The notes under the pieces: model-generated | Database searches by the model: none | Told to the model about the DNA's origin: nothing | What the model saw: only the letters and a program-made list of their open reading frames with translations | Translations under genes and position numbers: made by a program | Origin: Drosophila persimilis | Lineage: Eukaryota; Arthropoda; Insecta; Diptera; Drosophilidae | Direction of reading: 5' to 3' | DNA: 64,000 nt | NCBI RefSeq assembly: GCF_003286085.1 | Contig: NW_020825289.1 | Location: forward strand, 310,001-374,000 | Shown: positions 9,736 through 21,062 of the stretch, in pieces | Layout: each line of letters opens with the position of its first letter | Position numbering within the stretch: the first letter of the stretch is position 1

Positions 9736-12700
9736 ATGACTCTGAAAATAATCCAATGGAACCTTCGAGGCTACATAATCAACTATAATGAACTACAAAT
9801 TATTATTAAACAATACCAACCGCATATAATTGCATTACAAGAAACGCATCTATTTAATATTCACAATATACCCATTCCTATCAACTTCTCACTTTACGCT
9901 AAAAACTACTCACCCAATTTTGGGGGAGCAGCAGTTCTCATACACAACTCAATCGAATCAAAGGAAATACATTTACAAACTGACTTCGATGCAACTGCTA
10001 TTGAAGTTGAATCGAAGAAAAAATTTAAAATAATTTCTGCATACATATCGCCAAGCCAAAATTTTAACGAAAGTAACCTACACAATGTTCTCAGCAATAA
10101 CTCAAGCTCACTTATTTTAGGTGATTTCAACAGTTGGAGCAAACTTTGGGGCTCACCAAAAAATAACGCAAGAGGCAATACAGTAGCCAAATTCCTAAAT
10201 AACACCAACTTTATACTCTTAAACGACAAATCCCCCACACACTTTACCACACACAATACATACACACATATTGACCTATCATTTTGCTCTCCAGACTTAT
10301 TCCAATACGCTAACTGGAAAATCATCGACGACCTTCACGGAAGTGACCATTTCCCTATCCTCATTACACTCTTTAACAATAACAAACAGAATAAAACACA
10401 AAACAACCCAATCTTCAAAATAAACTCAGCCAACTGGGATGCATTTAAGGACAAAACTGACTACTTTAATACAAAAAGTTCGCCCTCAAACAATATCAAT
10501 AAAGAATCATCATGTCTAAATAAAATTCTACTACAAAGCGCCCATCTTACCATCCCACAAACATCAATTAAAAACCATCCCAGAAACGTTCCCTGGTGGA
10601 ACAATGGACTGCAAACTCTCAACAACGAAAGAAAACAAGCATGGAACAAACTAAAACGAGGGGGAACGTTGTGAGTTGCTGCGGACACCGCAACTCTACG
10701 GTTATACCCGATACTAAGTCAGTATGGCTCTCCTCCGGCAGACGCCGCTAATATTTAACGACACGACAAAGATTGCGTGCGAGAGAGACAGAAAATCAGT
10801 CTGAGCGTGACGTCGGGCGCTGCGTAGCCAGTGCAAATTGATTTGTTCCTTTTGGCTATAAAAATGATCTGATCTGATCCAGATTCAGCAATCCGATAGA
10901 TATGGCCGATATCTATGATTCTGCGTTTTTAGTTTTCTCAAATCTGCAATATTGTGGATGCAACAGATTTTCGTCCTTTGTGGGGGCGGATGGGGGTGGG
11001 GCGAAATTCTGAGATATACGTTTTATAGTGACATCTTAAAGGAGTGTGTGTACCAAATTTGGTTACTCTAGCCTTAATAGTCTCTGAGATTTGTGGTTGC
11101 CTCAGATTTTCGTCCTTTGCGGGGGCGGAAGGGGGTGTGGCGAAATTTGGACATGAAACGGTCAAGGTCCGATATCACAGGAGTGTGGATACCAAATTTG
11201 GTTGCTCTGGCTTTTATAGGTTCTGAGATCCTTGAACTCATATTTTGCAATTGGCAAAACCGACCATGAAACCTGTGTGTTAGAGTGAGACAGAGGGAGA
11301 AAGAGTGAAATTGTTTTCGTGATTCTGGCTGTAATAATTATACGATCTGGTTCAGATTTTGCACTCTAGAAGATATAGTCATCTTCTACGATTCTGCGTT
11401 TTTAGTTTTCTCGTATCGTCGAAATTGTGGATGCCACAGATTTTCGCCCTTTGTGGGGGCGGAAGTGGGCGGGGCAAAGTTTTGAAATATTTTTGGAGCA
11501 GTGACATATCACAGAAGTCTGGATCCAAAACATCGTTGCTCTAGCTCTTATAGTCTTTGAGCATTAGGCGCTGAAGGGGACGGACAGACGGACGGACGGA
11601 CAGACGGACAGACAGACATGGCTCAATCGACTCGGCTATTGATGCTGATCAAGAATATATATACTTTATGGGGTCGGAAACGATTCCTTCTGGACGTTAC
11701 ACACATCCACTTTCACCACAAATCTAATATACCCCAATACTCATTTTGAGTATCGGGTATAAAAACACATTACAACTAAAAACATCATTAGATTTCGAAA
11801 AGCAGCGGCAAAATTTAAAAAAGAAATTAAATCTGCAAAAAATAAGTCACTTTCCTCTTTTACTTCAGAAATCCAACCACAAACAAAGACAAGTCAAACC
11901 TGGTCAAATATAAGACGCTTTTGTGGACTGAATAATATGAAAAACATCCATACAATTATCCATCCGACCACTTTACAGCCAACTTCAGATAACCCCTCCA
12001 TTGCCAATTCATTTGCCGAATACTGGTCTGATCAGTCCAAAGATTCCAACTTCTCATCCATGTTCACTAACAACAAATATTCAATTTCAACATATCAAAG
12101 CTCTCCTCCATCGCAATCTGCACAGAAAATAGAATCAGATATCACTTCCATAGAATTTTCCTCCGCACTCTCAAGCTTAAAGGGCCATACACCAGGTATT
12201 GATCGAATCTCCTACCCAATGATTGCAAATACATCCCCAGCAGTTAAGGATCGAATTTTAAAACACTACAATAATATACTTCATAACTATATACCCCAAG
12301 CTTACAAAATAGGTCTTGTTATACCAATAGCTAAACCCGGCTACATCAAAACATCAATAACCTCATACCGCCCGATTTCTCTAAACTCTTGCTTCGCAAA
12401 AGTCCTAGACAAAATCATAGCCAAGAGGTTGTGGTGGTTTGTTACTACAAACAAACATATACACACAAATCAAGTTGGTTTCAAACGTGGAAAATCAGTT
12501 ACAGACAATCTAGCGTACTTAGATCATCTGATAACTGATGCATTATCCCACAAACAACATTTGTCAATAGTATCATTAGATTTCAATAAAGCCTTTGACA
12601 AAATTGGACTACATGCAATAACTAAGCAACTCCAAGAATGGAACATCGGCCCAAAAATACTTAACTATATTATTAATTTTATGAGCAAGAGAAAAATCAA

Positions 12701-14381
12701 ATGTCGCGTAGCAAACAACCTATCGAGCACTTTTCCTCTGCATAACGGAATCCCCCAGGGATCACCGATATCAGTTATTATATTCTTAATAGCATATAAT
12801 AAACTAGCAAACCTCATTACTATCCAACGAAATCTCACATTCACAGCCTATGCAGACGATTTTCATATTATTGTCAAATTTTAAAAAAACCAAACCCAAG
12901 AAAATTTCAATCTCGATGATCTAATCCAAAAAATCGACGAATGGTGTTCGTTTTCAGGCTCATCAGTATCATTTGATAAATGCAAACACTTACATATATG
13001 CCGTAAACATAACTGTAAATGCACAATAACAACGAGAAACCTAAACATTCCGAGCGTAGACCACTTAAAAATATTAGGACTCACATTCGATTCAAAATAT
13101 AGATGGACTAGACACATAGAAGACTTAGCTAGCTCTCTCTCAAACAAAATTAATATAATAAAATGTCTCTCCAGTAACAAGTTCAATTGCAATACGCATA
13201 CACTAATATCAATCACAAAAGCAATAATAGTTTCTAAAATTGACTACGGACTAGTATTTTACGGCAATTTCTCAATAACTTGGCTTAAAAAAATTCAAAC
13301 CATTCTAAACTGTGCAGTAAGGATAGCTTTGGGAGCATTCAGGACAACCCCGATTACAAATCTTTTAATGGAAGCTAACATAAACACAGTTGCAGATCGA
13401 CGTGACTTTCTACAAGCCAAACTAATAAAAAACCTTTATTTTCCAAACAACTCACCTCTTCACAAAATCTCAAAGTCCCTCCAAAGCAGAATCCACTTCA
13501 ACAACAAAATACCTTCAGCAATAACTTACTCTCTACAACATTGCAAAAAACAAAACATAAGCCTTCTCATAAAACCCGAAATAAAAACTAAGCTACCTTT
13601 CTGGAAATTCCAACCAAATACCATAAATACCGAACTTGAAAAACTAGACAAAAATAATACACACGACTCTATATACCAACAACACTTTCTTACCATCAAA
13701 AACCAATTTAATGATCACACCTTTCTGTTTACGGATGGATCCAAAACCATAAGTACCACATCATTTGCAATCACAACTGAAAAAAACACCTTAAAAGTGG
13801 GCTTACTACAAAATTTTTCTTCAATTTACTCTGCCGAAATCATAGCCATATTCGAGGCAATACAAATTGTCAAATCTATGCGCGGGAAATATATGATATG
13901 CTCAGACTCTCTATCCTCTCTTCAAGCCATAGGCAACCCCGATAACTTCAACTATTATGAATCTAAAATTAGATCTCTTCTAATGCAACTACATCCAAAA
14001 ATAAAACTACTCTGGATCCCAGGTCATAAAAACATAAAAGGAAATGAACTAGCAGACCAAAAAGCAAAATCAGCTTCAACAATGCCCCTTACATACACAC
14101 ACAATAACAATATATCAGACATTAATAAACACCTCAAGACAAAAATGATTAAAGACAAACTTATAAAACTAGAACAAACATCGAACTGGTATCAATTTAT
14201 CAATCCCAACCAAATAACAGCCGACAAATTCACCAAAAGACTAGACCAAAACACCACATCAAGGATAAAACAAACAAAAATAATTAGACTAAGACTAGGA
14301 CATACAAGAATAACTCACCAACATTACCTAGACCCAACCAAAATAAAAACTTCGAACCGTATAAAAATAAAATTTAAATAA
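9736..14381 (+). pseudogene. I-element-like ORF2: endonuclease, RT, RNase H (interrupted)
   Basis: The endonuclease (9736-10550) shows 'KIIQWNLRGYI', 'ALQETHLF', 'LILGDFNSWSKLWGS' and 'GSDHFPILI'. The RT (about 12000-12890) shows 'KGHTPGIDRISYPMI', 'LDFNKAFDKIGL', 'HNGIPQGSPISV' and 'FTAYADDFHII'. RNase H (about 13720-14090) shows 'FLFTDGSKT', 'SAEIIAIFEAIQ' and 'DSLSSLQAIG'. Two lesions are seen: the DINE-1-like insertion between codons ending at 10659 and resuming near 11764, and one in-frame TAA at 12882-12884 just after the YADD box. The frame continues unchanged on both sides, so the element was otherwise intact when hit. Confidence 0.88.
10660..11763 (+). mobile_element. Complete DINE-1-like (helentron-related) insertion
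   Basis: Begins 'gagggggaacgttg' with a hairpin (GAGTTGCTGCGG paired with CCGCAACTC), then 'ttatacccgatact' at the left. Ends with the hairpin 'atactcattttgagtat' and 'cgggtataa', so the inner ends are inverted copies of TTATACCCGATACT. The interior holds three units of about 150 bp and a GGAC/AGAC-rich tract (11578-11610). No coding capacity. This matches the known structure of DINE-1/helentron non-autonomous elements: sub-terminal inverted repeats, microsatellite and a 3' stem-loop. It interrupts the I-element-like ORF2. Confidence 0.75.
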
Positions 14382-14399
14382 ACCCGTCGTAATAAAGTA

Positions 14400-14840
14400 T
14401 ATTACGGCTCTCAAGAAACGCAGTGGCAGTTCTTCTTCAGCTCATGATGAAGACGAATTGGAACTTCTTCAACAGCGGGAAATTCTTGTCAATAATATAA
14501 CTCGAATAAAGAATTTCATGAACCCGGGGAAAATAAAATTTCGAAAAAATGTTCTTAATGCGTATATGGAAAAGCAATTTAATATCCAGTGGTCATTAGA
14601 TAAAATGTATTCGGATTTTTTATCAAGGGAAGAACATGAAAATGTGTGTACTAGGCTCTTCTGACAACTATAAGAACTAAAAGTCAACAGCGAGATATGG
14701 AAAACTTCACACTAAGTACACTGTGCATCATAGGCAGCTGCCAAAAATTAAGTTTCCAAAGTTTAATGTAGTATTAAAACATTATAGTCTTTTCGAAACG
14801 CTGGTGTACGATGATTGTCATCGTCAAATGTAGAGAATTT
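14400..14840 (+). pseudogene. BEL/Pao gag N-terminal fragment
   Basis: The frame reads 'DELELLQQREILVNNITRI', a charged helical segment like the start of BEL/Pao gag, runs to a stop at 14662-14664, and resumes in other frames with 'LPKIKFPKFN', the motif that opens the DUF1759-type gag domain. Multiple stops. A dead fragment lying directly against the I-element-like 3' end. Confidence 0.55.
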
Positions 14841-15417
14841 TAACCATTAATCATGAGGTACAGTAAATGCTTTCTAAGTGACGGATAGTAATTATAGGAA
14901 AGCCTGAGTTGCATTATAGTGACTGCCTAATACTTCTCGAAGGTGTTTCAAACTTATTTCAAAGTACGATTGTAAATCTGGCAAACAAAAACAGCCGACC
15001 TGGGCTTCGATAATATACAGCTTGATAAAAATTCCTTTGTTTTTTCAATTGCTTGATTTGAAGCAAAAAGACGTCAGAAATTACTGAGTAACAGCATGCA
15101 TATTGAAAATGAAATCAAAAAATGAATTTCTTGCGCCTACATTTTGATTTAAATGTGCCGAGAAAAAGCTCACCTTACCATATGTTCTGTTACGTTCGTG
15201 TAACAAGTCTCTCTCTTTGTTTATGTACATGTGTGTCTGTTTGTGTGTATGCTTTTCTGTGTGGCACGCCCCAAAATCATTTAAATGCCTATTGACTCTG
15301 TCATTCTCTTTGAGTGCTTGCAACGATCAGAAGAAAATTTTTCCTGGGAGTTTTGTGAGCGTTTTAAAGAAATTAACATCGTACGCAATTTTCATTGCGA
15401 GAACAATATATTTTCTA
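14841..15417. other. Non-coding stretch, possible remnant of LTR element
   Basis: No coding frame recognised. T- and GT-rich around 15200-15260. It ends at the TA target of the mariner insertion. Confidence 0.3.
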
Positions 15418-16315
15418 CGAAGGTGGTCTGATAAGTAATTAGCCTCACCGCCCGATGATGTCAGTATTCTTTTAGACGGCTATTGTCGGGGAATCGATTC
15501 TTATTTTTGGAAGGGAAATCGCGCAGCGAAAGGTAGCTCGTCCCCTTCGATAACGACCGTCTAGCGAGTTTCAAAGTCATGCATGAAGTTTTGGACATGA
15601 GAAAGTTGTCGGCGCGATGTTTGCCGCGTTTGGCCACTCCGGAGAATAAGCGCAACTGTGAGACCACTTCAGAGCAGTGTTTGACGCTGTTTGAGCGCAA
15701 TCCGAAGGACTTTCTGTGTCGTGGCATGCACGTCGACGAAATATGGATCCACTGGTACACACCAGAGACCAAGGGACAGTCGAAACATTAGACTTTACGC
15801 GGCGAACGTTCTCCGAACCGTTTTCTGGGATTCACAAGATGTGATCTACATCGATTTCCTGCAGGGCTCTTCTATACCGAATTATTGGACCGATTCAACG
15901 CCGAGTTGCAGAAAATAAGGCCCTATTTGACAAAGAAAAAAATGCTCCTTCCCTATGACAACGCACCGGCACACACCTCCGCCGTCGCCACGGCCAAATT
16001 GTTCGAATCGCACTACGAACTGCTGCCCAATTCACCGTATTCTCCAGATTTTTCCTTGTGTGAAATTTTAATTTCCACACTTGAAAAAGTCACTCGCCGG
16101 AGAGAAATATGAGTCGAATGTGGAAGTCATCGACGCCACGGAGGCCTACTTTGCAGAGCTCGAGAAAATGTATTTTTCAGATGGGTCCTACAAGTCCGAT
16201 TCTTCTGAAATTTTGAAAGTTGTCGTCTAAAAGAATGAACACTGCGATAGTAAATCTCTTGTGCGATACTGGCACCAATTGGCAGTGATGCTAAGTACTT
16301 ATCAGACCACTCTCG
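15418..16315 (+). mobile_element. mariner element, internally deleted
   Basis: Inverted ends: left 'cgaaggtggtctgataagta' and right, read on the other strand, 'cgagagtggtctgataagta', continuing for about 28 bp with three or four mismatches. The element is flanked by TA on both sides (15416-15417 and 16316-16317), the target duplication of Tc1/mariner elements. At 898 bp it is shorter than the usual 1.3 kb, because the DNA-binding N-terminal half of the transposase is missing. Confidence 0.92.
15579..16230 (+). pseudogene. mariner transposase, C-terminal catalytic part (frameshifted)
   Basis: Opens with 'LSARCLPRLATPENKR' and contains the first catalytic aspartate in 'MHVDEIWIHWYTPETK' (about 15725-15770), the second in 'YDNAPAHTS' (15955-15980) and the third in 'SPYSPDFSLCE' (16033-16062), the D,D34D arrangement. 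Stops and shifts near 15790 and 16110 break the frame. The helix-turn-helix domains normally preceding this part are deleted. Confidence 0.88.
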
Positions 16316-16317
16316 TA

Positions 16318-16678
16318 TTTATTAGTATTAATATTATTAATATTAGATTGCGATTGCATAACGTATGATATTGACAAAACAGAAGAGATTCCCAGGAACT
16401 TTATTCGGGTGTCGGATTTTTATAACCAACTTGCACCTGCATTGGTTTTTGTAGGTGCCGGTGGAAGTGTGCGTTTTTCAGTCAGTCTATATTTTCTGCA
16501 ACGCCTTTTTGTCTGTCTGATTTTAGGTTTAGCGCCCTTAGAGCCCTCGACCCGGCCCATCGATAGTCTAATACCATTGAAGAAGAAAACACATGTAAGA
16601 AAATATAGATGAAGAAAAGTTGTAAGCTAGATTAAAAAAAAACAGCAAGATTTTGAGATGATTAATTGTTTTTATTAC
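16318..16678. other. Non-coding stretch between mariner and LTR
   Basis: No recognisable coding sequence. It contains a poly(A)-rich segment at 16633-16642. Confidence 0.3.
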
Positions 16679-17781
16679 TGTTGACGTCCCTTAATAGAAT
16701 ATAGTATTAACATATTTTATAAAGGTTGACAATTTGAATATTTGAATTAATATGTAAATACTGCTAAAAATGTAAATTAATTTGAAGTTACATTATTGTT
16801 AGGTATGTAACGTTACATTATGTAAATATAAAGAAGCGCAATCGATAGTATCGAGCAAAAACGATCTGAATTATGATCACTAAATTTAAGAGATATACGA
16901 AATAAAACGAGCGAGAAAGGAACTACATAGAGCGGATTAGGAAGGTCTTAGGGCTCGCGCACACTGTAGCTGAAAGCGGAGCTGAAAGCGGAGCTGATAG
17001 CTTATTTTTCAGCTCTAAAAAAACAAACACACTGCACCGGTGCAAGTGCGCACATTGCAGACTGAGCTGAGCTGAAAGCTGAAAAAGCTCGCTGAAATCA
17101 GCTCAGCTTAGTTTGATCGATCAAGCATGTTTGTTTTTTCAGCAAGCTGATTGCTGATTTTGTTCAAGTGTATTGGTTCATAAGTGATCGAAAATGGGCT
17201 GCAAAACATTGTTAAGCGAAATTACGGTTAACCCAGCGCTGAATATTTGAATAATAGTTTTATTTCTATCATTTCTGGAAGGCGATAAATTGGGCCAAAA
17301 AGTTGTATTATTTACCATTACCAATAAATATAATATACTATGTCCCCAAGTACAGTAAACGCTCGAAAGACATCACAATGTTTATTATTATACAAAATAA
17401 ATAATAATTGAAACATGTAATAATAATTCGTAAAATAAAAGTAATACGAATACAAACTCAACGGAAATATGGTTAAAATACACGTAATTAAAAAAAAAAA
17501 ACGAAGAAAACTTCCGTCTGGCTACTGTACGTGCTGTGAAGTAATAATTCATTAACTATATAATAATAATAATTATAATGATATCTATTGATGCAACTTA
17601 AGGAGATAGACAAAGGGAGGCAGTGGCTTTCAGCTTTCAGCAATCAGATCAGCCGACAATGTACGCACCTGCAAGCTGATTCTGCCTGAGAAAAGCTCTC
17701 AGATCAGCTGAGCTTTCAGCTCTGATTTCAGCGTCGATTTCCGCTTTCAGCTATAGTGTGCGCGAGCCCTTAGCTCGTGCA
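16679..17781 (+). mobile_element. 5' LTR of a BEL/Pao element (with MITE inside)
   Basis: Runs from a TGTTGACG start (inferred from the TG...CA rule) to '...ctcgtgca', directly followed by a primer-binding site and then by BEL/Pao gag. Without the 819-bp MITE and its target duplication the LTR is about 280 bp. The left limit is an inference because no 3' LTR is present. Confidence 0.5.
16951..17769. mobile_element. PIF/Harbinger-like MITE
   Basis: Inverted ends of about 30 bp: left 'gggctcgcgcacactgtagc', right (complement) 'gggctcgcgcacactatagc'. A TTA trinucleotide lies on each side (16948-16950 and 17770-17772), the T-W-A target duplication of PIF/Harbinger elements. AGCTGA/TCAGCT words are clustered next to both ends. 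No coding frame; the middle is AT-rich. Superfamily assignment rests on the 3-bp target site and the ends. Confidence 0.75.
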
Positions 17782-17783
17782 TT

Positions 17784-17801
17784 TGGCGCCCGAGCAGGGA
17801 C
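17784..17801 (+). promoter_or_regulatory. Primer-binding site (lysine tRNA type)
   Basis: 'tggcgcccgagcagggac' is complementary to the 3' end expected for a lysine tRNA and starts two bases after the LTR end. It primes minus-strand DNA synthesis in LTR retroelements. Confidence 0.75.
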
Positions 17802-18499
17802 CTTTGGAGAAGGTTCAATTACCGGAGGGAGTTCACGACTGGAACTCATTAAATATTGCACCCTGAGTCTGGCTAACGGCGAGTGCGACAGCGGTTTCGG
17901 TATCGAATTGTGAGTGTGAACTGCTTTGAGCTTGCAGGCATGTTTAGTTTCAATTCGATGTGTGTGAATAATCTTAAAACAATACAATTGTTTTAGTGTC
18001 AAGTGGTAGCGGCTTTGAGACTTCTGCGCTTTAATTGTTCTGCAAGCGGGGTTTCATGTAGAGAGCAGATTACAATTACAGTTAGCTTGAGTGCTTAGGT
18101 ATCTGCATACACACATACAGCCTATTGCGTGCACTGCTATACGTTGAAGCAAGGCACATATGTACATACTTACATATGTATGCAGTTAGAAGCCGGGACC
18201 TAAAGAACAGTAATTGCTACTGGACATTGATCTAACTTTGTAGTCGTTTCTTCTTTGCCTGCCGCTTCGTTGGGGCGCACGTACACATTTTGGTACAGTG
18301 GTCAATTGTTGATCAGTTATTGAATTGGGCAGTGTAGTGAGAATTTAAAGTTGGCCGATTATTGAATAGAGTGGCTAAACTTGGTACCGTGTTACTTACT
18401 CATGCCAATATAGAGTATTTTTTATTGTTAAATTTTCAAGGGTAACACCGGTGTAAATAGTCACTGCAATTGGCAGAACCCTAGAAAGGGTAAAGATGC
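17802..18499 (+). other. BEL/Pao untranslated leader
   Basis: Non-coding sequence between primer-binding site and gag, as in other BEL/Pao elements. No repeat or host feature recognised. Confidence 0.4.
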
Positions 18500-19224
18500 G
18501 GAGGTGCTCACTTCTCGAACGGCGTTAATGAATTCCTTTGTCCGTAACAAGGTCTATTCGAAAAAAAGCGACTCCATGACGGCTGCGGAGCTGGAAGTCA
18601 GGTTAAGTCTAATTGCGACAAACTTTAATCAGTTCTGCAAAATTTAGGCTAAAATTTAACACGATAGCGAGGACGCCAGCGAATATGAAAGCCGCTATGA
18701 AGTTGAGGAGGTTTATTGCGAATTAAAGGCCAAGTTACTAAGCTGTCTTGGAAATAGGGGACGGCGGCAGTCCAATGACAGGTGATATTCTAAATAGCAC
18801 ACAGGTGTCCCGTTAAGGGAGACTTCCCAAGCTAAAGCTGCCTGAGTTCGCTGGAATGTTTACGGAATGGACCAGCTGGTACAATATCTTTGCTACTCTA
18901 ATAGAATCAGACTCTGAATTGGATGAGTTGTCTAAATTTATTCATTTGAGATCATCGTTAGGAGCTGGACCGTTAAGTGCGATTGAGGGTTTGGAATTAA
19001 CAGGGCCTAATTATCGCAAGGCATTACGATTATTGAAAGATCGCTATGAAAATAAGGCAATTATTCTGCAATCACATGTACAGGAGCTACTCAACTTAAG
19101 GCGGCTAAAAAGACCCGACTCAGAGGGACTAAGAGTGCTGGTAGACAATGTAAATTCCCAATTAATAGCACTCAAGTCGTTAAGCGACGATAAGGAGATT
19201 CTAGATGCAGTAATTTCCTTGTAG
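18500..19224 (+). pseudogene. BEL/Pao gag (truncated, with stops)
   Basis: The first part (about 18570-18780) reads 'SMTAAELEVRLSLIATNFNQ' and, after two stops, 'EDASEYESRYEVEEVYCELK', the helical gag N-terminus. The main frame (18856-19224) carries 'FTEWTSWYNIFATLIESD', 'FIHLRSSLGAGPLSAIEGL' and 'YRKALRLLKDRYENK', the capsid-like DUF1759 domain. It stops at 19222 just as the domain ends. Zinc knuckles and pol are absent. Confidence 0.82.
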
Positions 19225-19788
19225 TATGGTCATATTAAATTAAATATAATATACACATTCACATAAAGTATTCATTATTTCGAATACCCACTGTACCGAC
19301 GGTACTTAAAGAATACACACTGTAACACTTTGTTGCAGTGTTTACGTAACAATAAAGTCCCAGACATTCTGGGTGATCGTATTACGATTCACTCAAGAAT
19401 GCCTCGAGCGACCCAAGTGCACCGTCAGCATGTTCCCATGACTTGACGGCACTAATATATGTACATGCATACACACATATATCTTCCCTCGCTCTCTCGC
19501 TGCCAACAGCGCTGAGCATATTCACACATATACATACTAACATATAAGAGATAAGAACACATAGTTCTGCCTTTTGGCTTATGAAAGCCCGAACACAATT
19601 GTTAAATTTAATCAACAAGAACCAACAAAACAGATCGGTGGGTTAACTCCCGAAAGATCAGAATAAAGAAATCTACTTATATTTTACAAAGAATTATACT
19701 TCTTTTTACATCCTATCTAATTCGTACAAAGCTGGATGAAGATACAATGGTGGGAAGTTGATTGGGATTGCCAGAAGTTACCGTCGTG
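19225..19788. mobile_element. Possible solo LTR
   Basis: Bases 19430-19711 run from TGTTCC to TTTACA and contain an AATAAA signal near 19662, as expected for an LTR. No target duplication was found, and no second copy exists in the window. The flanks (19225-19429 and 19712-19788) show nothing recognisable. Confidence 0.35.
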
Positions 19789-20350
19789 TATTGTTGGGTA
19801 AACATTGCTCATTTTGGGAAACATGTTCACTTGTTCTTTTTTAGTAAGTGAGTCAACTCACTCATATTGCTCACTTGTTCACCTAGATTGCTCAGTTGCT
19901 CATTGCTCACTGTTCACGCACAGATCACTAAGCACCACAGATTTTGACACAAATAATATAGGTTACATTTCAATTTTAATCAAACATTTGAAACTAAAAA
20001 AAAAAAATTGCAATGATTCCAAATTTCACTATACTTTCAAAGTATCGAATATACTTCGAAATTTTTCGAATTTTAAAATAATAAACAGTTTTGCCGGTAA
20101 TACAAAAAGTGTGAAGTAAAAGCAAATATGAGCAACAGCTGCCAGAACGCAAAATGCCCTTTGAGGAGTAAAATTGCGCAAAAAGTGAGTAGAGAACAAG
20201 TGAGCAGAAATGAACAAGTGAACAACAAAGAACAAGTGAGCAAAAAAGAACAAGTGAACAAAAAAGAACAGCTTGGAAGGAACGTGTTCAGTTGCTCACT
20301 TAAGTGAACAACTCTTTTTTGTTTACTCACTCATGAGCAACACAACACTA
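19789..20350. mobile_element. hAT-like non-autonomous element, copy 1
   Basis: Same family as 39158-39671. Left end 'tattgttgggtaaacattgc', right end 'gagcaacacaacacta', so the ends are inverted variants of TAGTGTTG. Both halves are filled with words of the type TTGCTCACTTGTTC and its complement GAACAAGTGAGCAA. No coding capacity. The flanking 8-mers do not match here, so the target duplication has decayed or the copy was rearranged. Confidence 0.65.
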
Positions 20351-20454
20351 CCTGATACCAATTTGTTTTGAAATTTTTATTGAGAATTGAGAACCTGCAG
20401 CCAATAAAACCTGCTTTAATGGTGGATTAGTTTAGTTTCTCTTACGCCAAGGCG

Positions 20455-21062
20455 ATAGCATCATTTAAGATAAGTGTCTCCCCAACTCAATTTGACACCA
20501 TTTGCTCTGCCAAATTTTGGCCGGAGCATTTGGTGGTGAAGGAGTTTAAGGTTAAGATTCTTCTTCTTCCCCCCATAGCTCTTACACATCATTCCAGTGT
20601 GCCATCGTCAACATCATCTTTCACATCTTCCCGTCCTGCTTCCACCTCTCAAAAAACTAACTTCTCTTATAGTGACTTATCGGAATGTTAGAGGCTTACG
20701 TAGTAAGCTCAGCATTCTTTTCCGGGATAGTGTTGCATTTGCTCCCCACGATATTGTGTTTACTGAAACCTGGCTAAAGCTGGACATTCTTAGTTCCGAG
20801 GTTTTGGCAGGTCGGTACACAACATTTAGAAAGGACCGTTCGTGTCGACGTAACTTCACGTCGAAATACTTCACAGTCCAGGTTCAACCGGAACTAGAAT
20901 TCCTGTGTGTAAAACTGCTATATTCATTACTAGCTCGTATATTCCACCTTCTTCGGATATCTCTATTTATGAGCAGCACTGCTTGGTCTTCGGTAAACGA
21001 GTCTAGTAACCTAGTGCCCATGTCATGCCATGACTTTGTTGACGGCTTGCTTGACCTGGAGA
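20455..21062 (+). pseudogene. CR1-like endonuclease fragment
   Basis: The plus frame from 20660 reads 'VTYRNVRGLRSKLSILF', 'DIVFTETWLKLDILSSEVLA' and 'GRYTTFRKDRS', the N-terminal endonuclease motifs missing from the copy at 1.6-2.3 kb. Two deletions then remove the 'GGVLIAVDS' and 'LGDLN' segments. It ends where it joins Tc1-like DNA at about 21062. Confidence 0.8.

Larger units (their letters stand above)
8346..14400 (+). mobile_element. I-element-like non-LTR retrotransposon, nearly full length
   Basis: Contains a gag-like ORF1 with CCHC knuckles (8432-9672) and an ORF2 with endonuclease, reverse transcriptase and RNase H (9736-14381), the arrangement of the I clade. Coding strand A-rich. 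It is split at 10660 by a 1.1-kb DINE-1-like insertion. The 5' limit is uncertain. The 3' end is near 14400, where 'cgtaataaagta' follows the stop codon. Without the insertion the element is about 4.9 kb. Confidence 0.85.

Noticed and set aside
20073..20330. Minus-strand ORFs rich in Cys, Ser and Phe in both hAT-like elements (also 39317-39651)
   Set aside because: They arise from translating the GAACAAGTGAGCAA-type repeats and have no protein-like character.
19840..20330. Regularly spaced short repeats that could suggest a CRISPR-like array
   Set aside because: Eukaryotic DNA; the words are imperfect, lack unique spacers of constant length, and lie inside a hAT-like element with terminal repeats and (in copy 2) a target duplication.
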